From an uncultured Bacilli bacterium (lineage in GTDB: Bacteria; Bacillota_I; Bacilli_A; RF39; UBA660), in NCBI GenBank assembly GCA_934086315.1, contig CAKOHZ010000001.1:806001-870000 (forward strand): a stretch of 64,000 nt of DNA, in the 5' to 3' direction. Within the stretch, counting starts at the first letter, position 1. The number at the start of each line of letters is the position of its first letter. Position numbers and translations under genes: made by a program. This document shows, piece after piece, positions 16,677-24,313 of this stretch. The notes beneath the pieces are model-generated. The model was not told the origin of the DNA. It did not search any database and saw only the letters and a list, made by a program, of their open reading frames with translations.

Positions 16677-17843
16677 CTACTCTTCTTCTTTTTTTATTTC
16701 ATCAAATATAGAAGTTCCAATACCTAAATCATTCTTAATACCAAAGTTATCGAGTACTGTAGCACCAATATCTGCAAATGTACTTCTATCACTTAAACGT
16801 TTACCATATTTAAAACTTGGACTATATATCATAATTGGAATATACTCACGAGTATGATCAGTTCCTTTCCATGTAGGATCGTTACCATGATCAGCTGTTA
16901 ATATAAATAAATCATCTTCCTTAAGATTTTTTAAGAACGTAGGTAAATAATAATTTAATTCTTCAAGTGCTTTTAAATATCCTTCTCTGTCTCTTCTATG
17001 TCCATATAACATATCAAAATCATTTAAATTGGCAAATAAGAATCCTTCAAAATCTCCTTTAGCAAAATCAATTAACTTCATTATACCATCTAAATTATCT
17101 TTGGTTCTAACTTTAACAGCAATACTCTTATTATTAAATATATCTGATATTTTACCAATAGCTATTGTTTGAACCTTGTTCTTATCAAGTAAATCAAGTA
17201 CATTCTTTGGTGGATCTAAGGCATAATCATGTCTCTTAGGAGTTCTTGTGAAACTTCCTGGTTTTCCTACAAATGGACGAGCAATTACTCTTGCTATCTT
17301 GTATTCATCCCCTTTAGTTAGTTCTCTAACTGTTTCACAAATTTTATATAACTCTTCTACTGGGATAATATCTTCATGAGCAGCTATTTGTAAAACTGAA
17401 TCAGCAGAAGTATAAACAATAATAGCACCAGTTTTCATATGCATTTCGCCTAAATCTTCAATAATTTGAGTTCCACTAGCTACACAATTGCCTATAACTT
17501 CCCTTCCAATTGCATGTTGAATCTTAGAAATTAACTCAAGAGGAAATCCATCAGGATAAGTTTTATATGGGACTTTAGCTACAGCTCCCATCATTTCATA
17601 ATGACCATTTAATGTATCTTTCGCAACATTAAAAGGTTTAGCTTTCATATATATTGCTTTAACATCTTTTTCATCTTTACCTACTAAATTAGTAAGTCCT
17701 AATTTTTCTAATACATCTAAATTGTATGCCTCACCTATAGTATGTAATACTGTATTAGCCCCCTTATCACCATATTTATCAGAATCTTCTGTAGAACCAA
17801 CTCCAACACTATCCATAACAACCAAAAATACCCTTTTAAACAT
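16677..17843 (-). CDS. deoB: Phosphopentomutase
   Basis: DeoB interconverts ribose or deoxyribose 1-phosphate and 5-phosphate in nucleoside salvage. The metal-binding alkaline-phosphatase-like core is visible: VVMDSVGVGSTEDSDKYGD at the N-terminus, TSADSVLQIAAHE in the middle, and TADHGNDPTWKGTDHTRE near the C-terminus holds the Mn ligands. I start at ATG 17843 (388 residues, normal length) with AAGGAAGG upstream; it overlaps the xerD-like stop by 8 nt. Coupling to a Xer recombinase also occurs in Bacillus (xerD-drm order), which supports the call. Confidence 0.96.
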   Translation of the reverse strand: MFKRVFLVVMDSVGVGSTEDSDKYGDKGANTVLHTIGEAYNLDVLEKLGLTNLVGKDEKDVKAIYMKAKPFNVAKDTLNGHYEMMGAVAKVPYKTYPDGFPLELISKIQHAIGREVIGNCVASGTQIIEDLGEMHMKTGAIIVYTSADSVLQIAAHEDIIPVEELYKICETVRELTKGDEYKIARVIARPFVGKPGSFTRTPKRHDYALDPPKNVLDLLDKNKVQTIAIGKISDIFNNKSIAVKVRTKDNLDGIMKLIDFAKGDFEGFLFANLNDFDMLYGHRRDREGYLKALEELNYYLPTFLKNLKEDDLFILTADHGNDPTWKGTDHTREYIPIMIYSPSFKYGKRLSDRSTFADIGATVLDNFGIKNDLGIGTSIFDEIKKEEE

Positions 17844-18747
17844 TACTTTCACCTTCCTTTGTGCTTCTATTAAAATATTCATTATAATTTTCTTTTATAA
17901 AATTATTCGCAAGATGTGTATATATCTCAGTAGTAACAACATTCTCATGTCCAAGTAATTCTTGAACACTACGTATATCCGCTCCACATTCAATCATATG
18001 AGTTGCAAAACTATGTCTAAGTACATGAGGAGTAATTTCTTTATCTATTTTTTTGCTTCTTGCTATCTCGCCAATTATCTTATACAAGCCTTGACGTGTC
18101 ATTCTTTTACCATGATTATTTAAAAATAACGCATCAGTTGGTTTCTGATTTTTGACAAACATCATAGGTCTATATTTATTAATATATAATTCTAAATAAT
18201 TAACAGCAATTTTACTTAAAGGAACAATTCTTTCTTTGCTTCCTTTACCATAAACACTAACAACCATATTACTAGTATCTATATTTATTAAATCTAAATT
18301 AATTAATTCAGTAGCCCTAAGTCCCGTAGAATATAAAAGTTCTAATATTGTTTTGTTTCTATAATCAAATGGTGTCTCTAACTTAATATCTAAAAGTTTA
18401 TCAACTTCTTCAATGCTTAAATATTTAGGAAGTGTTTTCTTTCTCTTTAAACTTTCCACGTCTTCACTAACATTTATAAAACCCTTATATATTGCTAAAT
18501 ATTTAAAGAAACTTTTAATACTAGCAATTACTCTATTAATAGAACTTTCATTATATCTAGGAAGTACATGTAATATATAATTATCTATATCTTTTTTAGA
18601 TATATCTACTATTTCTTTATCAGTATATTCTAAAAATCCACGTAAATCTCTAATATAAGATTCAATAGTATTAGAACTATAATTTTTATCTATTTTTAAA
18701 TAATCACTAAAGTCATCAATATATTCTTTGTTATCAATCTCTATCAT
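17836..18747 (-). CDS. xerD: Tyrosine recombinase, XerC/XerD family
   Basis: The 303 residues have a SAM-like N-terminal core-binding domain (1-90) and a catalytic domain with R144 (TGLRATEL), K168, H241 and R244 (HVLRH), H267 (LGHE) and nucleophile Y276 (EIYTH). The full set fits an active recombinase. Xer proteins resolve chromosome dimers at dif. Linkage to deoB is the Bacillus xerD arrangement, so this is more likely the chromosomal XerD than a mobile integrase. A TATAAT lies 18-23 nt upstream of the start codon. Confidence 0.92.
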   Translation of the reverse strand: MIEIDNKEYIDDFSDYLKIDKNYSSNTIESYIRDLRGFLEYTDKEIVDISKKDIDNYILHVLPRYNESSINRVIASIKSFFKYLAIYKGFINVSEDVESLKRKKTLPKYLSIEEVDKLLDIKLETPFDYRNKTILELLYSTGLRATELINLDLINIDTSNMVVSVYGKGSKERIVPLSKIAVNYLELYINKYRPMMFVKNQKPTDALFLNNHGKRMTRQGLYKIIGEIARSKKIDKEITPHVLRHSFATHMIECGADIRSVQELLGHENVVTTEIYTHLANNFIKENYNEYFNRSTKEGESNV

Positions 18748-18771
18748 AATTTTTACCCATAATCATTATAC

Positions 18772-18805
18772 AACAAAAGAACTAATATTTCATAGTTCTT
18801 TTGTT
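18772..18805 (-). terminator. Hairpin upstream of xerD, possible second terminator
   Basis: Perfect 12-bp inverted repeat AACAAAAGAACT/AGTTCTTTTGTT with a 10-nt loop, followed on the minus strand by GTATAATG, a -10 for xerD. The T-run is short, so it may act as attenuator, insulator or regulatory site rather than a full terminator. Confidence 0.5.
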
Positions 18806-18878
18806 AATTTTATGTAAATTTCTTAAAAACTCTCACAAGATATATTTGCACTTTTTTATATTTAAATAAGCAATTAAA

Positions 18879-18906
18879 AAAGAAGTAACTTTCACATTAC
18901 TTCTTT
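18879..18906 (-). terminator. Terminator of the flippase-like gene
   Basis: Perfect 10-bp stem AAAGAAGTAA/TTACTTCTTT with 8-nt loop, followed by TTTTTTAATT on the minus strand. It contains the TAA stop of the gene. Confidence 0.85.
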
Positions 18907-19901
18907 ATAGAATCCTTAACATTAAATAAAATACCACCAAGAATCATTGGTATGTAATATGAAACTAATCTCCATAATAATACTCCTGGCATTACTATTG
19001 TATCTACTACTATCATTTTAAAATAGTTAATAAAGGCGTATTCCGTTCCAACTGTTGCTCCTGGTATTGGTACAAATGAAGCAGATAAATATACAAAACA
19101 ACTAAGAACAATGCTATAAAGCATATTAACATCTACATTTATATTTAAAGCTTTAAATGTAAAGAATGGTATCATACAAAATATAATCATATAAATAATG
19201 TTTAATAAAACACACTTTATAATAAACGTCTTATCTTTTAATAATATCTTAAAACAAGTATGATATTCGTCACATTTATTTGTCCACATTAAATATGACT
19301 CATCTTCATTTTTAATTATACGAATTTTATGTAAAAATTTTATAAACCATTTGCCTGCTTTCTTAGCATAATTAATCTTTACACACATAAACATAGCCAT
19401 AAATAATGATATTAAAGTTATGAATATTCCAATTATAGTCATCATCCATAAAAACTTATTTGGAACAAGACCTTTGCTTAAACAAATAGCCAAAGAAGCA
19501 ATGGACATTATAGTCATAGATATTTGAAGAACTATAAAATTTTCAACTATTATAAGTAATGCCTCAGTAACTCTTACTTTACTTTTACTAAGTTCATAAA
19601 CTTGAAGAGGCTGTCCTCCCAAAGAAAATGGCGTTATCCCATTAAAAAACTTAGTCATAAGATTAAGCTCTAAAGTCTTTCTATATGAATAAGTATTATT
19701 AATTTTATTAATAAGTAAATAAAGCAAATAAGCTTCAATTACAAAATATACTGCATAAGTTAATAAGATTAATAACAAGTACCAAATATTAGCACCTAAA
19801 AGAAGGCTAATCGACTCATTAAAATTATCTTTAAGAATGTACCAAAATATCCCCAATGTTAATATCACTAATAAAATACTTCTTAATTTCGTGTTTTTCA
19901 T
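18897..19901 (-). CDS. Flippase-like membrane protein (UPF0104 / LPG synthase TM domain)
   Basis: A 334-residue protein with about eight helices. The motif NGITPFSLGGQPLQVYELSK near residues 90-110 and the late VPIPGATVGTEYAF are signatures of the lysylphosphatidylglycerol synthetase transmembrane domain/UPF0104 family. Here the catalytic aminoacyl-transfer domain of MprF is absent, so the protein would only move or bind a lipid-linked substrate, perhaps a glycolipid. It is monocistronic, with a TGC-TATAAT promoter (19929-19937) and a terminator at its stop. It diverges from rarA. Confidence 0.87.
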   Translation of the reverse strand: MKNTKLRSILLVILTLGIFWYILKDNFNESISLLLGANIWYLLLILLTYAVYFVIEAYLLYLLINKINNTYSYRKTLELNLMTKFFNGITPFSLGGQPLQVYELSKSKVRVTEALLIIVENFIVLQISMTIMSIASLAICLSKGLVPNKFLWMMTIIGIFITLISLFMAMFMCVKINYAKKAGKWFIKFLHKIRIIKNEDESYLMWTNKCDEYHTCFKILLKDKTFIIKCVLLNIIYMIIFCMIPFFTFKALNINVDVNMLYSIVLSCFVYLSASFVPIPGATVGTEYAFINYFKMIVVDTIVMPGVLLWRLVSYYIPMILGGILFNVKDSIKK

Positions 19902-19928
19902 AGTTTCCTCTTTTATTAATACTTCACT

Positions 19929-19937
19929 ATTATAGCA
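19929..19937 (-). promoter_or_regulatory. Extended -10 promoter of the flippase-like gene
   Basis: TGC-TATAAT on the minus strand, 27 nt upstream of the start codon, which has AGAGGAAA before it. Confidence 0.55.
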
Positions 19938-19970
19938 AATAAATATATCAATAACAATAATATTTGATTA

Positions 19971-20017
19971 AAATGACTTTTAAATGACTTTAAATTTAAT
20001 TCTAAACTTGATAAAAT
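19971..20017 (+). promoter_or_regulatory. rarA promoter with 11-bp direct repeats
   Basis: AAATGACTTT occurs at 19971-19980 and again at 19982-19991, an 11-bp period. The second copy overlaps the -35 position (TTTAAA, 19989-19994). A TAAAAT -10 follows at 20012-20017, 16 nt before the start codon. The repeats look like a regulator site on one DNA face. Confidence 0.45.
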
Positions 20018-20033
20018 ACTTATGAGGTGTACT

Positions 20034-21230
20034 ATGGAATTATTACAAAATAAATTAAGACCTAATAATTTAAAGGATGTTCTAGGTCAAAAACATCTTA
20101 TTGGTAAAGGTAAAGTATTAACAAATTTAGTAAAAAATAAAGTTTTATTTAATATAATTTTTTATGGTAATAGTGGCTGTGGTAAAACAACTATTGCTCT
20201 TGCTTTAATAAATGAACTTGGTATTAGATATAGAATGCTTAATGCAACTATTAATTCTAAAAAAGACTTTGAAGTTGTTATCGAAGAAGCAAAAATGTAT
20301 GGAAGTATGATTCTTATCGTAGATGAAATTCACAGAATGAATAAAGACAAGCAAGATATATTACTTTCTTATATTGAAAGTGGTCTTATTACCCTAATTG
20401 GCCTTACTAACTCTAACCCATTTCACACTATAAATCAGGCAATTAGAAGTAGATGCCAATTAATAGAATTAAAGTCTTTAAGTGAAGAAGATATTGAAAC
20501 TGGCATCAAAAGAGTTAAAACGATACTACCAGATATTAAGATAGATAATAAAACTATAAAATATATTGCTAAGATATCTAACGGTGATATAAGATTTGCC
20601 TACAATTTAATTGAATTTAACTATTATGGCTATAATAAAGAAGTTACTATTGAAAATATAAAAGAAACTACAAACACTCCATCATTTTTCACTGATAAAG
20701 ATGAAGATGGTCACTATGACATGTTATCAGCCTTTCAAAAAAGTATTAGAGGAAGTGATGTAGATGCAGCACTACACTATTTAGGAAGATTAATAGTCAG
20801 TGGAGACTATGATTCTATTTATAGAAGGATGATTGTTATTGCTTATGAAGATATAGGTCTTGCTAATCCTATGATCGGTCCTAAAGTAGTTGCTGCTGTT
20901 GAAGCAAGTGAAAGAATTGGATACCCAGAACTAGTTAAACCACTATCATGTGCAGTCATAGATATGGCACTAAGCCCTAAAAGTAATTCAGCAGATATGG
21001 CAATTAATGAAGCTATCAAAGATATAAATACTATGTCAGTAGGAAGAATACCAGCACACATAAGAACATCTAGTCCAAACTATAAATATCCACATAACTA
21101 TCCAAACTACTGGGTAGATCAAGAATATATGCCAGAAGCATTAAAAGGAAGGAAATACTATACACCAAGAAAAAATAAATACGAAACAGAAATGTATAAA
21201 TTTAATAATAGTATAAAGGTGAAAAAATGA
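20034..21230 (+). CDS. rarA: RarA/MgsA AAA+ recombination factor
   Basis: RarA (MgsA, YrvN) is an AAA+ clamp-loader relative that works at stalled replication forks with SSB and RecA. The protein has LRPNNLKDVLGQKHLIG at its N-terminus, Walker A GNSGCGKTT, Walker B LIVDEIHRMNK, and the C-terminal MgsA region (DMLSAFQKSIRGSD, RRMIVIAYEDIGLANP). Start ATG at 20034 gives 398 residues with GAGGTG 7 nt upstream; an ATG at 20022 lies before that site. It shares a 4-nt ATGA overlap with the next gene. Nearness to tcdA and the 6S RNA matches the Bacillus order. Confidence 0.95.
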   Translation: MELLQNKLRPNNLKDVLGQKHLIGKGKVLTNLVKNKVLFNIIFYGNSGCGKTTIALALINELGIRYRMLNATINSKKDFEVVIEEAKMYGSMILIVDEIHRMNKDKQDILLSYIESGLITLIGLTNSNPFHTINQAIRSRCQLIELKSLSEEDIETGIKRVKTILPDIKIDNKTIKYIAKISNGDIRFAYNLIEFNYYGYNKEVTIENIKETTNTPSFFTDKDEDGHYDMLSAFQKSIRGSDVDAALHYLGRLIVSGDYDSIYRRMIVIAYEDIGLANPMIGPKVVAAVEASERIGYPELVKPLSCAVIDMALSPKSNSADMAINEAIKDINTMSVGRIPAHIRTSSPNYKYPHNYPNYWVDQEYMPEALKGRKYYTPRKNKYETEMYKFNNSIKVKK

Positions 21231-21928
21231 AATTTATAATGAACAGTACTCCTAAAACAGTAAATATAGATTCAAAAGTTATTGAAGAATTAGAGAAAAA
21301 AATTGAAAGTAATGTTCCTTTAACAATAGAAGAAATAAATTTATTACTAGATAACATTTGTTATCAAACAAGATGCAAATTCACTAATGACTTTAATAAT
21401 TTTGACTTTAGTTTCAAGTGTGATAAAGCCCAAGCTATAATTACATATTATCTTAATGATTTAGGAGTTGAAACTCATCCATGTATGACGCAAAATGTAA
21501 TTACAAATGATATTGAAGGACACTCATTCTTAGTGGCAAGATTTAACGTAAATGGAAGTTTAACACCATATCTAATAGATCCAACGTATAGACAATTTTT
21601 TACAGATGATAAAAGTGAATATTTAACTCATAATGGTATGGTATTAAAAACACCTTCTCCAGGACACTTTATAAAAGATGAAGATAAACCTCTAATAGAA
21701 AGATTATTAATAGATGGATATCATTTATTAGATGAAGAAACTGCCAGAATATATGGAGACTCATTTTATAACACAAAAACAGGATACACAACAAAAGACT
21801 TTAAAAGTATTAATGGAAGTATATATATAAATTCATTTACTAAAGGCCATGAACCATTATCTAAAACAAAAGAAGAATTAGAAAGTGAAGACTTAAGAGT
21901 AAAACCTCAAAGTCAAAAAGAATTATAA
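21227..21928 (+). CDS. Transglutaminase-like cysteine-triad protein coupled to rarA
   Basis: This 233-residue soluble protein is not one I know by name. C65 (KCDKAQA), H99 (EGHSFLV) and D118 followed by Pro-Thr (LIDPTYRQF) come in the order and spacing of a transglutaminase/papain-like triad; His, then about 19 residues, then D-P-T is typical of transglutaminase-like hydrolases. Arylamine N-acetyltransferase is a less likely reading. It overlaps rarA by 4 nt and ends in a terminator, so it is made with RarA. The C-terminal 40 residues are polar and look disordered. Substrate is unknown. Confidence 0.72.
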   Translation: MKFIMNSTPKTVNIDSKVIEELEKKIESNVPLTIEEINLLLDNICYQTRCKFTNDFNNFDFSFKCDKAQAIITYYLNDLGVETHPCMTQNVITNDIEGHSFLVARFNVNGSLTPYLIDPTYRQFFTDDKSEYLTHNGMVLKTPSPGHFIKDEDKPLIERLLIDGYHLLDEETARIYGDSFYNTKTGYTTKDFKSINGSIYINSFTKGHEPLSKTKEELESEDLRVKPQSQKEL

Positions 21929-21950
21929 CTACTCACAAAAGTAGTTTTTT
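21927..21950 (+). terminator. Terminator of the rarA operon
   Basis: Stem AACTACT/AGTAGTT with a 6-nt loop (21927-21946), followed by TTTTATTTC. It begins at the stop codon. Confidence 0.85.
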
Positions 21951-22069
21951 ATTTCAATCTTTTTCAAGTTCTTTTAAACTTCTACTTTCTAGAAAGTATT
22001 TATTGCTCTAATTATTATAGTTAACTATTATAATTTAAAGCACTTCTTTTTATTATTTTTGTCAATAAA

Positions 22070-22095
22070 AAAGACATAACATAAGTTACATCTTA
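22070..22095 (-). terminator. Weak terminator after tcdA
   Basis: AAGACATAAC/GTTACATCTT pairs at 8 of 10 positions with a 2-base internal loop, followed on the minus strand by TTTTTTATTG. It overlaps the tcdA stop. Confidence 0.5.
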
Positions 22096-22766
22096 CATAT
22101 ATCTCTTACTATATAGTTTGTTATATAAAGGCCTGCAACAGCTGGAACAAAAGCACTAGAGCCAAGCATATTCTTAGTATCTATTGCTTTTTCAGTTGAA
22201 GTAACAACTGTAACTTCTTTCATTAAGTCTCTATCTTTTCCAAGCTCATGTCTTACTTTTTTAGCAAGTGGATCAGTATTAGTTTTATCAAGTGTTGTTA
22301 TTATTAACTTAGTAGCATCTAATTTCTTAGCTGTTCCCATTGATGAAACCAACTTAATACCATTCTCATGACATTTTTTGATAAGTTCAACTTTTACACG
22401 TGTTGTATCACAAGCATCTATCATATAATCATATTTTTCTCCAAATAAGAGTTCTATATTATCTAGTGTTATATAAGCATTTATTATATTAACAGAAGCA
22501 TTCTTATTTATAAGTTTAATTCTTTTCTTCCATTCTCTTGTCTTATATTTATTATTATTACGAGAAGTAGCTATTATTTGTCTATTTATATTACTAGGCT
22601 TAATAGTATCTCCATCTACTATAGTTATATCTTCCACTCCACATCTAACTAAAGATTCAAGAGCATATCCACCTACTCCTCCAAGTCCAATAATAAGAAC
22701 TTTAAGTTTCTTTATTTTATCTAAGTTTTCACTACCAATTAAACTTTCAAGTCTACAAAGATTCAT
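22086..22766 (-). CDS. tcdA: TcdA/CsdL-type tRNA t6A dehydratase (ThiF family)
   Basis: TcdA uses ATP to cyclise t6A37 of tRNA to ct6A. The E1-like ThiF fold shows the nucleotide loop GLGGVGGYALESLVRCG, the catalytic Arg region IVDGDTIKPSNINRQ and DACDTTRVK. A start at ATG 22766 gives 226 residues, within the normal range, with AAAGG just upstream; an ATG eight codons earlier would precede that signal. Its promoter (TGT-TATAAT) lies immediately after the 6S RNA terminator. The neighbourhood 6S RNA-tcdA-rarA is as in B. subtilis (bsrA-yrvM-yrvN). Confidence 0.92.
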   Translation of the reverse strand: MNLCRLESLIGSENLDKIKKLKVLIIGLGGVGGYALESLVRCGVEDITIVDGDTIKPSNINRQIIATSRNNNKYKTREWKKRIKLINKNASVNIINAYITLDNIELLFGEKYDYMIDACDTTRVKVELIKKCHENGIKLVSSMGTAKKLDATKLIITTLDKTNTDPLAKKVRHELGKDRDLMKEVTVVTSTEKAIDTKNMLGSSAFVPAVAGLYITNYIVRDICKM

Positions 22767-22794
22767 ACCTTTCACTCCTTCAAAAAGCAAAGAT

Positions 22795-22803
22795 ATTATA
22801 ACA
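22795..22803 (-). promoter_or_regulatory. Extended -10 promoter for tcdA
   Basis: TGT-TATAAT on the minus strand directly follows the seven T residues of the 6S RNA terminator. Confidence 0.55.
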
Positions 22804-22811
22804 CAAAAAAA

Positions 22812-22975
22812 TACCTAGGTAAATATAGTGTAATAAAACTCGCGTTTCGCACGAGGTGGTAGGACACATAACATACTCGGGATCTTGCATTAAATGCAAT
22901 ATTCAACGCCATATACTAATTAGTCCCCCTATAGTATTACATAGCCGGTTTATTGAGCTATATTTATTTCTAGGT
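22812..22975 (-). ncRNA. ssrS: 6S RNA (SsrS/BsrA)
   Basis: 6S RNA binds the sigma-A holoenzyme and imitates an open promoter. About 164 nt on the minus strand fold as a rod. CCTAG and AAATATAG-type ends near 22960-22974 pair with CTATATTT and CCTAGG near 22814-22829. Inside, TGTAATA pairs with TATTACA, leaving a 16-nt unpaired 5' strand as in the 6S central bubble. A CTCGTG/CGCGAG hairpin with a CGAAA loop lies on the 3' side, and TTGCAT/ATGCAA closes the tip. The RNA ends in TTTTTTT and has a strong promoter. Position directly upstream of tcdA and near rarA matches B. subtilis bsrA. Confidence 0.82.
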
Positions 22976-22982
22976 TAATTTA

Positions 22983-23010
22983 ATTATATCATATTAAAAT
23001 TATATATCAA
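22983..23010 (-). promoter_or_regulatory. Promoter of the 6S RNA
   Basis: TTGATA (23005-23010), 16-bp spacer and TATAAT (22983-22988) on the minus strand. Transcription would start 7-8 nt downstream at the base of the terminal stem, near 22975. Confidence 0.75.
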
Positions 23011-23034
23011 TGTTTATGCACAAACTTTACACTT

Positions 23035-24069
23035 TTAAAAATGACCAAATTTACTTCTTTGATAAAATCTTTCATTTAATAAATCTAAGTCATCAATTAT
23101 ATTCTTAGGTTCACATTCTTCATACAAAGATTCATATTTACTTATAGTTGCTTCTTCTGGAAGATTTCCTTTATCACTATCAATATAGATTGCTAAAGGT
23201 TTTCTAATACCAATCGCATAACTAAGCTGTACTTTACACCATTTAAGATTATATTTTTTAAGATAATGTACTGCTATTAGTCTTGCTTTATAAGCAGCAC
23301 TTCTATCTACTTTAGTCGGATCTTTTCCACTAAAAGCACCACCACCTACAGGAGCAAAACCTTGATAACTATCAACCACTATCTTTCTACCAGTAAGTCC
23401 AGCGTCCCCATCAAAGCCACCAATTTCAAATTTACCAGTTGGATTTATCAAATATTCTTCAACTTCTATATTATATTTAGAACATATATTATTACATATA
23501 TCTTTAATTATCCTATCAGTTTCTTTTCTCTCTTTTTCGGTATTTTGATAACTTATAGTAAATGTCTTAATACCTAAAAGTTTCATATTCTCATCATAAT
23601 ATCCAGTTATCTGAGCTTTACCATCACTCTTAAATCTAGAATCACTTTTTCTAAGACTATCATACCTTTTACTTAATTCTTGAAGTATAATCATAGCCAT
23701 TGGCAAATACAAATCATTATCATCGCACGCATATCCAAACATTATTCCTTGATCTCCAGCACCCATTACTTCATCATTAGTACCCATTGCTATATCACTA
23801 CTTTGAACACCAATATTATTAATGATTTCGTAATTATCATCATATCCAACATCTTTTAAAACTTTCTTTACAGCTTTAGGAATATCAACTCTACTCTTAG
23901 ATGTAACTTCACCAGTAATAAATATTTTACCTTTACCACCCATAGTCTCAATCGCACATCTACTTTTCTTATCACCTTTAATAAATTCATCCACCAAAGC
24001 ATCACTTATTTGATCACAAACTTTATCTGGATGTCCTCTAAAAACAATTTCATTACTAAATAATCTCAT
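23035..24069 (-). CDS. metK: S-adenosylmethionine synthetase, short divergent form
   Basis: MetK makes SAM from methionine and ATP. Core motifs are present: GHPDKVCDQISDALVDEF, GAGDQGIMFGYA, and GGGAFSGKDPTKVDRSAAY. At 344 residues it is about 40-60 shorter than most bacterial MetK, and the usual T-E-G-H-P-D-K reads F-R-G-H-P-D-K. The flexible loop and C-terminal part look trimmed. A SAM-I riboswitch precedes it, which confirms the pathway independently. No frameshift is seen, so it should be an active compact enzyme. Start follows AGGAGG. Confidence 0.95.
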   Translation of the reverse strand: MRLFSNEIVFRGHPDKVCDQISDALVDEFIKGDKKSRCAIETMGGKGKIFITGEVTSKSRVDIPKAVKKVLKDVGYDDNYEIINNIGVQSSDIAMGTNDEVMGAGDQGIMFGYACDDNDLYLPMAMIILQELSKRYDSLRKSDSRFKSDGKAQITGYYDENMKLLGIKTFTISYQNTEKERKETDRIIKDICNNICSKYNIEVEEYLINPTGKFEIGGFDGDAGLTGRKIVVDSYQGFAPVGGGAFSGKDPTKVDRSAAYKARLIAVHYLKKYNLKWCKVQLSYAIGIRKPLAIYIDSDKGNLPEEATISKYESLYEECEPKNIIDDLDLLNERFYQRSKFGHF

Positions 24070-24103
24070 ATATATTTCCTCCTTCCAAGATTACAATTAC
24101 CTT

Positions 24104-24229
24104 AAAAAGAAAAAATACCTAAGATAACTTAGGTATATATAAGTTATCCTCATCCATCTGGGTTTACCACCTAATTAAATAGGTTGGTGTGACTTCATAG
24201 AGCCAGTCTCTCAGTCACTCTTTATAAGG
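24104..24229 (-). promoter_or_regulatory. SAM-I (S-box) riboswitch controlling metK
   Basis: The minus strand reads the S-box core: AAAGAGTGACTGAGAGACTG, then GCTCTATGAAGTCAC, CACCAACC, GGTGGTAAACCCAG and GATGAGGATAA. P1 is CCTTAT (24224-24229) with ATGAGG (24148-24153). The expression platform has an antiterminator GATAACTT/AAGTTATC and a terminator TACCTAAG/CTTAGGTA (24116-24135) followed by TTTTTTCTTTTT. SAM should stabilise P1 and end transcription before metK. Confidence 0.95.
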
Positions 24230-24245
24230 TAATTTTTAAAATTGT

Positions 24246-24260
24246 TGTTCTATAAGAACA
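24246..24260. repeat. Inverted repeat between metK and the SpoVB-like gene
   Basis: TGTTCT-ATA-AGAACA is a perfect 6-bp inverted repeat in the short divergent promoter region, upstream of the riboswitch. It could be an operator; no regulator is assigned. Confidence 0.4.
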
Positions 24261-24313
24261 CATTAATAATATCATAAATAAATATCTTTATCAACTACTT
24301 CATATACTTTAAT

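Noticed and set aside
17836..18747. Integrase of a mobile element
   Set aside because: The recombinase is linked to deoB as chromosomal XerD in Bacillus, with no attachment repeats or phage genes nearby.
22812..22975. RNase P, SRP RNA or tmRNA
   Set aside because: Size is about 165 nt; no RNase P core, no GGAA-tetraloop SRP domain and no tRNA-like end were found.
23035..24069. Truncated metK pseudogene
   Set aside because: Frame is intact, all core motifs are present, and an orthodox riboswitch controls it.
24246..24260. LexA box
   Set aside because: The half-sites are in the opposite order (GTTC...GAAC) to the SOS box.
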